NCBI RefSeq assembly: GCF_007741475.1
Contig: NZ_CP036261.1
Span: forward strand, 3,845,798-3,909,797
Source of the DNA: Rosistilla ulvae
Lineage (GTDB): Bacteria > Planctomycetota > Planctomycetia > Pirellulales > Pirellulaceae
DNA: 64,000 bases
Direction of reading: 5' to 3'
Shown here: positions 28,383 through 36,017 of the stretch, piece after piece
How the letters are laid out: every line of letters begins with the position of its first letter
How positions within the stretch are numbered: position 1 is the first letter of the stretch
Notes under the pieces: generated by a model
What the model was told of the DNA's origin: nothing
Seen by the model: only the letters and a program-made list of their open reading frames with translations
Databases searched by the model: none
Made by a program: the position numbers and the translations under genes

Positions 28383-29762
28383 CTACTTGTTTGCATGAAG
28401 CATGACCTGAACCTTGAAGGAATCCTGAGCGATCTTGTAGGAACTCTGTTGCTTGCCGACCTTTGCTGGATCGAAATTCTGCCCTTGCATCATACCGTAA
28501 TACGAATCGACGATCGTATCCAGGTGGTCTTCTATAAACCGGTAGGGATTTACCTTCCAGCTGACAACCCCTTGTTTACATTCCATCAACTCACGAAGAG
28601 CAAAAACCAACGGCATGATAAATCCCTCACCGTAGTCAAACTTAACTTCGCGGGAATAGAACTTTGTTTTTGGTGGCCGCTTCAAATGCTTGGGATTATC
28701 AGACCGAACGTTATCAGCTTCAAAAAAACGAACGCCTGTGATCTTCCCAAATTTTTTCCCGTTGTTGTTCGCAGAGATTGGCATTTTTTCATAAATCAAA
28801 TCGTAGAGCTTCGGCATGTCCTTCATCATTACTAGTGCGCTCTGAACCCCCTCATGCACCACTTCGATAATCTCACCCTTATTCTCAATTTTTTGGCTTA
28901 TACCTTCATGCTGAAGCATCTCGTTGTAAAGACTTACACAATTGCCTTTTGAAGAAAAAATCATCGTAGAGAGATTGTCAATCTTTTTTTTAAGCGAAGC
29001 ATCACTTGAAAAAACATCTTCTGGCAATACAGACAGGGGGATAAGGCTCAATGCCACCAAGTCTCGTGACTTGATCCTCCCACCATCGTTGGACTTCCAC
29101 TCGACGTCTCTGGCCAAATTTATGTCAAGATTTTTCTTGATCTCTTCGTAATACCCCGACTTATTGGCCTTGGTCGATTCCGTCAACTGAGCGTTATTGT
29201 TTCGAGCACGGTTAATATCAAGAATCGCGTTTGTGAATTCGTCGCATCCATCTGATTCATCAATAGGATAAATAACTTCCATCGGAATAAGAAAATCAAT
29301 TTCGTCGCGAATGGCTTCTATCTGGTCAAGGTAATTCGCCCATACAGGTTGCAACTCCTTCCACGTTTTAACTTTTCGAAGAACGAGATCGGCTTCCTCA
29401 CCGAGTGCTTGCCGAAGGATATAACGAGCAATCGCCAAAGTATTGTGGCCGCCATCAAGTATTCCTTCGAGTTCGGGATCTTCAAATCGAAGCCTAACTC
29501 GATTTCGCTCGAGCAACTCCACCTCACGGCAAGCAACTAACAAACCTTTGCTCTTATAGTGGAACAGCTCCGGGCAATCGGTAAGGCAGTCTTCAATTTC
29601 TTTCGTCACGGCCCCTTTCTTGGCGACACGCGGGTTCGCCTCGAGGTCTGCCCCCGTGATTAAGTCAATGAAAGAAGGTGCACGAACATCTCCGCGAATA
29701 CGATTGAGCTTGTGTTGTGAAGCCTTAAAGTCGTCGAAACGTACGATAACAGAACTTTTCAA
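28383..29762 (-). CDS. AIPR-like protein with GGHNT motif, in Dnd island
   Basis: The start is taken as TTG 29762, with GGAG eight bases upstream; the frame is open to 29801. The ~459-residue protein is not classical DndB. The order NPRVAKKG, LFHYKSKGLLVAC and GILDGGHNTLAIA parallels the AIPR (abortive infection phage resistance) domain, where NNG and NGxQT occupy the same places. It also echoes the DGQHR motif of DndB. N-R-A-R-N-N-N-A-Q-L follows in the middle. Codon use here is visibly more A/T-rich than in its neighbours, suggesting separate acquisition. The function is unknown; a sensor or effector role in defence is inference. It is separated from the upstream nuclease by 211 bp and followed by a terminator. 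Confidence 0.6.
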   Translation of the reverse strand: MKSSVIVRFDDFKASQHKLNRIRGDVRAPSFIDLITGADLEANPRVAKKGAVTKEIEDCLTDCPELFHYKSKGLLVACREVELLERNRVRLRFEDPELEGILDGGHNTLAIARYILRQALGEEADLVLRKVKTWKELQPVWANYLDQIEAIRDEIDFLIPMEVIYPIDESDGCDEFTNAILDINRARNNNAQLTESTKANKSGYYEEIKKNLDINLARDVEWKSNDGGRIKSRDLVALSLIPLSVLPEDVFSSDASLKKKIDNLSTMIFSSKGNCVSLYNEMLQHEGISQKIENKGEIIEVVHEGVQSALVMMKDMPKLYDLIYEKMPISANNNGKKFGKITGVRFFEADNVRSDNPKHLKRPPKTKFYSREVKFDYGEGFIMPLVFALRELMECKQGVVSWKVNPYRFIEDHLDTIVDSYYGMMQGQNFDPAKVGKQQSSYKIAQDSFKVQVMLHANK

Positions 29763-29973
29763 AAGAATGTCTCCAAATCCTGGAGACCAGCCGGGTAGCA
29801 TCCCGCGACACAGCGATGTCGTTGCAGAAACTTCCAGCCAGTCTACCGACTAACTTAAACCTAGTTCCCATCCGGGAACAAACCCTCTCTTCCGGGAGGG
29901 TCGGGCCACCACATGCAGCCACCCCAAAAGGGTACCCACCCAACATACATTGGTCAAGTCTTTGAACCGAGGT

Positions 29974-30882
29974 TCAAAGAAATATTGAAAGTCGGCGCGC
30001 GGGAGACCGAAATACTTCCTTTCGGTGCCAGCCGATGAAGTCTGGCGACGGTGAATGAATCTTACTTTGTGGAGGACGGATTTCAATACCGTGATGGTTC
30101 AATAGCCAGTTCGTAAGACCTTGCGTCCCATGCACCCACTCCGAAACTAACAACGTTCGATCGTCGGAGAGACCGATTGCCCCCCGGTCGAAAAGCTTGT
30201 GATGCAAGGAACACAATGCCAGCCCATTTTGAACCGTGTCTGGACCGCGGGCCTGGTACCATTTGATATGGGCGGCTTCTAGGCCAAGCGCCCGGCCGCC
30301 CATTCGCAAATTCAACCCGCAGATTGCGCAACGATACTCGTAGGCAGTTAGAACTTGGTCCCGAAATTTTGGATCACGTTTCCGTCGCTGGATAAGCTCG
30401 ACTGCGTCTTCTAAGCCGACGGAGTTAAGAATTTCTTGATGGAACGATTCAGGAAAACACCGGTCTAACAGGTCTGAGGAAACTCGCTTGATCAACGATC
30501 GATCAAGCTGGATTGCATCGTACAGGTCAGCGGTGAGCCCACCGGTTACATCGTGTTTGAGCAGTTCGCTCTTCTTAGCGTCCCTGTTGCTTTTCCGGCT
30601 TTCAACGTTTTCAGTGTTTACAAGTTCCCAAATCCCGTCGTTCTGGAGACGCCAGAACGGGTACTCGCTGTGATACGATTTTCGCGGCGGACCAAAGGCT
30701 TCAAGCAACTCTCTAAGCGGTCGGTCGATTTCCGAGTACGGGATGAGTCGCTCGGCCCCCAATGCGTACTTGCCCAGGACAAGCAAAACTAGAAGCGGCT
30801 TGTGCGGAGCACGTTCATCGCCCCGTTGCCAGACCTTCAAGGCTCGGAACTGATCGAGCAACGAATTATATTCTGTCGCCAA
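29974..30882 (-). CDS. Sulfur-binding-domain HNH endonuclease (phosphorothioate-dependent restriction type)
   Basis: The start is TTG 30882, with AGGAG ten bases upstream; the open frame to 30981 would overlap the upstream gene. The ~302-residue protein begins with a domain bearing RAPHKPLLVLLVLGKYALG and SEYPFWRLQNDGIWEL. These are the motifs that shape the sulfur pocket in SBD proteins such as ScoMcrA. The C-terminus is an HNH nuclease: CAICGLNLR, EAAHIKW, QNGLALCSLHHKLFD, with the two His, the Asn and zinc Cys residues present. Characterised relatives cut DNA near phosphorothioate links. It follows the dnd-associated small gene by 37 bp, so it is probably co-transcribed with the modification operon. 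Confidence 0.8.
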   Translation of the reverse strand: MATEYNSLLDQFRALKVWQRGDERAPHKPLLVLLVLGKYALGAERLIPYSEIDRPLRELLEAFGPPRKSYHSEYPFWRLQNDGIWELVNTENVESRKSNRDAKKSELLKHDVTGGLTADLYDAIQLDRSLIKRVSSDLLDRCFPESFHQEILNSVGLEDAVELIQRRKRDPKFRDQVLTAYEYRCAICGLNLRMGGRALGLEAAHIKWYQARGPDTVQNGLALCSLHHKLFDRGAIGLSDDRTLLVSEWVHGTQGLTNWLLNHHGIEIRPPQSKIHSPSPDFIGWHRKEVFRSPARRLSIFL

Positions 30883-30919
30883 ATGCCGATGACTCCTATA
30901 TGCACAACCAGGCAAAAAC

Positions 30920-31462
30920 CTACAACTGCATGTCGAGCATATCCAGCAGCGGGTCGCGGACGTCTTCGGTGGCCGACTCATCCATTTTGACGCAGTCTAT
31001 CTCGCCCATGGCGGTCAACATCAAATCCCGAATTCCACTTTCGTCAGAACGTCGGTCGTCGAGCCATTTGAAACCGGCGTGAGCAAAGCGATCTAGCAGC
31101 TCCAATCGCTCCGCCATTCGCTCTTCAGAAATCAAATCCAGTTGGCACGACAGCGATTGCGGAACCGTGTCGTGATCGGTTTCGGCAATCAGTGCCACAG
31201 CTGTTGCCAATTCTTTTGCGCCAGCGGCACCAATGAACACAGAGTCACGAATCGACGTGTTGTCCTTCTTAGCCTTTGGCATCGACTCGGCTGGTGTCGG
31301 TGAGTTGAGCGCCATCGCTATCGATGCAGCAAAAACATAGGCGTCTCTTTGATCCTTGAATGGACCAGTCTTGGTCGAACCAGCCAGGGACGAAACCTTC
31401 CCGGAGGCAATGAGCGCATCGAGAATATCGCGATGCTCGGCATAAATAGTGGCATTCGCCAT
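30920..31462 (-). CDS. Dnd system-associated small protein (dnd_assoc_4-like)
   Basis: A 180-residue soluble protein with no signal or membrane segment. The layout HRDILDALIASGK, FKDQRDAYVFAASIAMALN, then LLDRFAHAGFKWLDD resembles the family described as dnd system-associated protein 4. The match rests on pattern recall and is moderate. It lies 12 bases after the Rad50-like ATPase gene and 37 before the HNH nuclease gene. It is probably a subunit or regulator of the restriction module; its activity is unknown. Confidence 0.6.
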   Translation of the reverse strand: MANATIYAEHRDILDALIASGKVSSLAGSTKTGPFKDQRDAYVFAASIAMALNSPTPAESMPKAKKDNTSIRDSVFIGAAGAKELATAVALIAETDHDTVPQSLSCQLDLISEERMAERLELLDRFAHAGFKWLDDRRSDESGIRDLMLTAMGEIDCVKMDESATEDVRDPLLDMLDMQL

Positions 31463-31474
31463 GATAAGTTGATC

Positions 31475-33607
31475 CTAACCAAGTAAGGCGATACGGGTGC
31501 GGGCGGAGGAAACTTCGGGATGATTGATGCTGTACGTGTGGTCCTTCCCGCCCCAAGTTACGGTCCGGTTGCTGGTCTGATTGGATGTCAACTCCATCAC
31601 GTAGGCTTTGCCCACTTTGTCCGCAATGGCTTCCCACACCGCCACCGATTTGGCGGATACGGGGACGATGATCTGCGGCAGGAGCTTCGGCAATGCCTGC
31701 ACAACATCAACCTCGTATTCTTCGTCTAGCGGGCTGGTCGGGGCATCTAAAACGACTGGAAATCCGGTGCGTTTTGACGTCTCAACGTTGCCGGTCATCG
31801 CCAATTGTTGCCCTTCCCTCGCGATCTCCTCATAGTGAGGTGCCAAGCGAGCGATTGCACCGAGAAACGCGATCAGCAACAGAACCTTCTCGGACTGGGA
31901 CAGCGGCACCGTCGCACCGCCCTCTGTGAGTTTGACCCGAATGCCAAACCCAGAATCGACTTTGACAACGTAAGGTTTCGCGATCAGATCGTTGTAGGTT
32001 TCATTGATCGCTCGCTCGAAGTCCTCTCGCCCAAATTCATTGAGACCTTGGCGGGCGGCGTCGAAATAGCCTTTGGCGTCCGTCAGAATTTTGAGAGCTT
32101 TCGTTTTCTGCATATGCTCAACGGATTGACCGGACTTCTCTTCAAGGTTCTTCAACGCGTCGTCATGTATCTTTTTCAACTCGTCGAATTTGACATGGAT
32201 TCCGGTCAATTCGTCGCTGATCGCGTTCACACGATCTTGGGCGTTTATATATAGCTCGATTGGGCTTTCACCAATCTCAGGACGTTCAAATTTCGATTCA
32301 GTTACGAAGTCGTCTAGGTCTTGTTTCGCTTGGCGGTGAAGACTGCTACTTACCGTAATGCAAGATCTAACGACGGAAGCGAGTATCTTAATACTGGCTT
32401 CTTTGGGAGGTGGATCGAGCTTCAATTCGACGGCCAACTTTTCAACTTCTTCACGAAGACGATCTGCCTCGGTGCCTCTTCTTTCCAAGAACTGTTTCAA
32501 AGTCGTTCGTGCTTCAAGTCCTCGCACCGCAATTTGAGCGTCACCGACTCGGTCACGGAGCTTTTGAACCCGGTCTTTTGTCTGGTCGTCAAGCGGCGTG
32601 CGGCAAAGAGCGCAACACCCCGTTTCAAGAGATTTTTCCAGTACGGACTCGTGAATCCGTGGAGGCATCAAGCCGGCCGTCTCTGCCAAATCGAGCCGAC
32701 GAATCGCTGACTCGCAAACGAACTGAGCCATATGCGAATGAGAGCCTCGGGAGAGATCCACGTAGAGGGCATCAGCGCGAACCACTATTTGCTCGGCGTC
32801 AGTGACCAATTTTGTCAGTCGGGTGTTCTTATCCGACCACTTCTTGATCTCATTCGGATCATAGCGATCAGCTTCTGACTTCGCCTTGGCGGCCAGCGTC
32901 TTCGCTTTTAACAAGAGTTGCGGAAGGATGTCTTTGCGTTCCGTGACAGCGTCGAGGTTCGCCTCGGCTTGTTCGTACTTGTGGCGAGCCAAGTTGACCG
33001 CCTCTTGGCCCTGGCCACCGCTTGGAACCTTCAATGTGCTGCTTTTCTTGGCATCACGAATGTCATCGCTCGCGTGCTCATAAATGTCGCCAGACAGCAG
33101 GGACCTGATCGCTCGTCCAACATCAAACGCAGCGCCCTCACCACCGCGATCGCCCTTAAGCACGTTTGCAGTGCTAAACGTTTCTGCGGGGAAAAAGAAT
33201 AGATCTTTGAGAGGTTCAGGCAAAATGCGGTGAATGTCCGCCTCGACCGCACGTTCACCGTTTCGCGTCACAACCAAATCATAGTCAGATGTGACTTGAC
33301 GACTGGCGTTGGTTGATCGGCGAACCGAGTACTCGTCGGATTCGTGTTGCAATCGAACCTCGACAAATGTTTCAGCGGATGGGTCAATTTCTGACGCGCC
33401 CAGATTGACCAGGCGATCGGTATGGTCAAAGCCCTCAGTGAATTCACCATAGATTGCCCAAGTGAACGCATTTAACAAAGCGGTCTTCCCCGCTCCATTC
33501 GGCCCAAGGAGCAAGGTTACTGGTCGCTCTGGGTCAACGGAAAACACGATTTCGTGTTCGCCATGGAATGAACGCCAGTTTCGCATCTTCAACGAGACGA
33601 ATTTCAC
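31475..33607 (-). CDS. Rad50/SMC-like zinc-hook ATPase of the Dnd restriction module
   Basis: The start is GTG 33607, because AGGAGG lies seven bases upstream and the fold begins at KFVSLKMRNWRSFHG; the longer frame to 33895 runs through other genes. The 710-residue protein has Walker A GPNGAGKTALLNAF near residue 35, a long coiled-coil, a zinc-hook-like CCALC near the middle, a second coil, signature LSQSEKVLLL and Walker B VVLDAPTSPLDEE. It is thus a DNA-end or DNA-loop ATPase of the SbcC/Rad50 kind, distinct from DndD. Its start overlaps the 60-aa gene stop by four bases. It probably powers DNA cleavage or scanning together with the helicase. Confidence 0.8.
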   Translation of the reverse strand: MKFVSLKMRNWRSFHGEHEIVFSVDPERPVTLLLGPNGAGKTALLNAFTWAIYGEFTEGFDHTDRLVNLGASEIDPSAETFVEVRLQHESDEYSVRRSTNASRQVTSDYDLVVTRNGERAVEADIHRILPEPLKDLFFFPAETFSTANVLKGDRGGEGAAFDVGRAIRSLLSGDIYEHASDDIRDAKKSSTLKVPSGGQGQEAVNLARHKYEQAEANLDAVTERKDILPQLLLKAKTLAAKAKSEADRYDPNEIKKWSDKNTRLTKLVTDAEQIVVRADALYVDLSRGSHSHMAQFVCESAIRRLDLAETAGLMPPRIHESVLEKSLETGCCALCRTPLDDQTKDRVQKLRDRVGDAQIAVRGLEARTTLKQFLERRGTEADRLREEVEKLAVELKLDPPPKEASIKILASVVRSCITVSSSLHRQAKQDLDDFVTESKFERPEIGESPIELYINAQDRVNAISDELTGIHVKFDELKKIHDDALKNLEEKSGQSVEHMQKTKALKILTDAKGYFDAARQGLNEFGREDFERAINETYNDLIAKPYVVKVDSGFGIRVKLTEGGATVPLSQSEKVLLLIAFLGAIARLAPHYEEIAREGQQLAMTGNVETSKRTGFPVVLDAPTSPLDEEYEVDVVQALPKLLPQIIVPVSAKSVAVWEAIADKVGKAYVMELTSNQTSNRTVTWGGKDHTYSINHPEVSSARTRIALLG

Positions 33608-33786
33608 GACGCTGCCTCCTGTTGCTTCGCGAGTTGCAACGCCGACGTCGCGAACTCGTCGGGCAGCTTCGACCGGTCTGAGAAGCGCTTCTGGTGCTCC
33701 GCCGCCAATACCTTTTTCACAATCTGCTTCGCCTCCGGCGACAGATCGCCGGCGAGTTTTTTCATTCGGTCCTGAAAAGCGCTCAT
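33604..33786 (-). CDS. Tiny conserved-position protein between helicase and ATPase genes
   Basis: A 60-residue protein (MSAFQDRMKKLAGDL...LAKQQEAAS), charged and helical with no cysteine or membrane segment. Its ATG overlaps the helicase stop (ATGA) and its stop overlaps the ATPase GTG (GTGA), so it is translated in a chain with both. I do not recognise a family. The strict coupling suggests a stoichiometric small subunit. Confidence 0.7.
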   Translation of the reverse strand: MSAFQDRMKKLAGDLSPEAKQIVKKVLAAEHQKRFSDRSKLPDEFATSALQLAKQQEAAS

Positions 33787-36017
33787 GATGTCCATTCCTG
33801 CATTTCGTCTTCGCCCTGTAGTTGCATCCAGACATACTTCTCTGGGTCAAGTTGGTAATGATAGGCCCAGTCCCGAATGTCGAACAGCACCTCATGATTC
33901 CGAGCTGCGTCGGCTAGCTCAGCCGAACGGGCCAGCTCTGATCCAATCATGGTTTTCTCGGAATCAGAAATTGGACCGTCACTCTCCGGTGGAAGGACGA
34001 TAAAGTCGTAGATCGTCGCGTGTGATTTCGGATTCTTCGGGTCGCGGCGAAGCAGCCTTCCTCGCCGCTGGACAAATTGCCGAGGGTTCTGCGTTGATGC
34101 CGTAATGATCCCGATTTTGACGGAGGGTATATCAACACCTTCATCCAGGCACTTCATCGCCAACAGAGCGTGGACATCCCCTTTCGCCAGGGAACTTTGC
34201 AAGGCATCCCTTTGTTCAGTACTGGTTTCGCCGTAGTAGCGAGCCACTCGCATGTCAAAGTCACCTCGAAGAATCTGTTCCACTTGATCGAGCTGTTTGA
34301 TGTCACTTTCGGGACGACTTCCCTCGGCGACGTAAATGATTTGATGCGTCTTTTTGCTAAGTCCAGACTGCATCAGTTCGCGAAGCCGAACGATTTTGTT
34401 CACAGCGTGCTGCTTTAGACGATTGCGAAGCCGAATAAAGTTCTCGGCAACTTGGTCGTCGCCACGAGCGTAGGCTGCCGCAATCTTGGCGGAAAGTTTT
34501 CTGTACTCATCCGCTTCATCGCTTGTCAGGTCAATTCGGCAAGGGAAATAGTCGTAGGGAACGAGCGTTTCGTACTTGTAGATCGCATCTTTAATGTTGA
34601 TGGTGATTACCGGGATACCAAAGTAGCCCAAAAGCGTATCGGTTCCCTCCTCATCACCATGGCGTTTGGGCGTCGCCGACAAGCCAAGCGTATAGTCAGG
34701 CGACTTGGGCAGTGCGGCGATTCTTTCGGGTGTGCCAAGCGAATGCATCTCGTCACCGATAACCAAAATCGGTCCGTTGTGCCTTTGCAGCTGTCGTTGC
34801 AAGAAGTGTTCAGTCACATCTTTTGAACCAACAGGGGTCAGGCTTCCCGCAGTCGTGATCACCATCTCAGCCCGTTTGTCGAACACCGATCTTGCCGCTG
34901 AAAACGCAGCTTTCAACTTGTTTTGCTCAGCCTTTCTCAGAGCACCGTGACAAATGACCGGACGAAAGCCAAACCACTCCGCGTTACCTTTCCACTGATG
35001 AACCAAGTCGATCAACGGTACAACGACAAGGACCAGAAGCGGTCGATTGCTTCGGGCGGCGTGGAGAGCCGCCTGGGTCGCTGCTGCGAGAGCAGTAATC
35101 GTCTTGCCCGTTCCCGTCGCCATCGCGAACGTGCCGCGCCCGCCGGCAGCCAGCCAATCATTCACAGCGATTCGTTGATAGTCGTGAAGCCGAAGATCCT
35201 CTGGCAGCGACGGGACCAAGGAGACCTTTTCAAAAGATGAATTCATTAACGCATTCGCCTCCTCGATCGGTGGAAGGGTGATCCGGCGAGTGGATTTGGC
35301 GACGACAGATTCGGGTTGCGGTTCGCGGACCCCGAAGGCATCTCGCATCGGTGCTTCTAGCCATTCGGTGACTGACCATGTAACTACGCCCTCGACTTGC
35401 TCATGCCAGACGGCATCAATGCGGCATCGTTCTTCTTCAGCAAAGGCTCTCTGATCTTCGCTGCTCCAGCTTCGATGCAACGGAAAAGATTCTGAGTGCC
35501 GAAGCACGCCACCAACGGTTTCGTTTGGGCTGCCGGAAAAGGACATCCAATTGCCATCTGCGTCCGTGAATACCCCAATCTTTTCATGGAACAAGGAATA
35601 GCAATCGGGGTGTTCACGAAGTGCAATTCGCACTTCGAGTCTTCGAGCGGCGATCATCCAAGTCAGCAGCTTCAAGCGATTCAATTGTATCGAGCTTGGA
35701 ATCGACCGACGAATTTCAGAGTGAAGATCATACTCGAGCCGTTTTTGAAGCTCTCGCCCCTTTCCCATCGCTTCAAGGTCATCGTCGCTTAAATTTGCAG
35801 GTGAAGTGATCAGTCTCATTCGCCCTCCGTTGCCAACGAACTTGTCCAAAGCTGGTGCGATTGCGGCCAAGAGCGACGATGAAAAGAATCCAACAGCGCG
35901 GTCGTAGCGAACGCTTCGATGAAGGGCGGGACGGTAGAAGTCTTGGATCAGGTTGTCAGGCGGGGAGTTGTATCGCCGCCGCCAGTTGGGCTCCCAAGAT
36001 GGCAACGAATCGCTCAT
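33783..36017 (-). CDS. PLD-like/SF2 helicase, Dnd system restriction enzyme
   Basis: A 744-residue fusion. The N-terminal ~180 residues carry a phospholipase-D-type motif, HEKIGVFTD followed by GSPNE (about residues 144-166), which suggests a nuclease domain. An SF2 helicase follows: RLHDYQRIAVNDW, Walker A ATGTGKT near 300, DEMH near 423, GLSATP, and the last motif QRRGRLLRR. The combination matches the family named DNA phosphorothioation system restriction enzyme (TIGR04095-like), usually found beside dnd genes. Its ATG overlaps the previous stop by one base (TGATG). It should be the main cleaving component against unmodified DNA; that is family inference. Confidence 0.85.
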   Translation of the reverse strand: MSDSLPSWEPNWRRRYNSPPDNLIQDFYRPALHRSVRYDRAVGFFSSSLLAAIAPALDKFVGNGGRMRLITSPANLSDDDLEAMGKGRELQKRLEYDLHSEIRRSIPSSIQLNRLKLLTWMIAARRLEVRIALREHPDCYSLFHEKIGVFTDADGNWMSFSGSPNETVGGVLRHSESFPLHRSWSSEDQRAFAEEERCRIDAVWHEQVEGVVTWSVTEWLEAPMRDAFGVREPQPESVVAKSTRRITLPPIEEANALMNSSFEKVSLVPSLPEDLRLHDYQRIAVNDWLAAGGRGTFAMATGTGKTITALAAATQAALHAARSNRPLLVLVVVPLIDLVHQWKGNAEWFGFRPVICHGALRKAEQNKLKAAFSAARSVFDKRAEMVITTAGSLTPVGSKDVTEHFLQRQLQRHNGPILVIGDEMHSLGTPERIAALPKSPDYTLGLSATPKRHGDEEGTDTLLGYFGIPVITINIKDAIYKYETLVPYDYFPCRIDLTSDEADEYRKLSAKIAAAYARGDDQVAENFIRLRNRLKQHAVNKIVRLRELMQSGLSKKTHQIIYVAEGSRPESDIKQLDQVEQILRGDFDMRVARYYGETSTEQRDALQSSLAKGDVHALLAMKCLDEGVDIPSVKIGIITASTQNPRQFVQRRGRLLRRDPKNPKSHATIYDFIVLPPESDGPISDSEKTMIGSELARSAELADAARNHEVLFDIRDWAYHYQLDPEKYVWMQLQGEDEMQEWTS

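Noticed and set aside
33608-33895. N-terminal extension of the Rad50-like ATPase to 33895
   Set aside because: It would overlap the 60-aa gene and the helicase end. GTG 33607 has an AGGAGG site and begins at the conserved fold.
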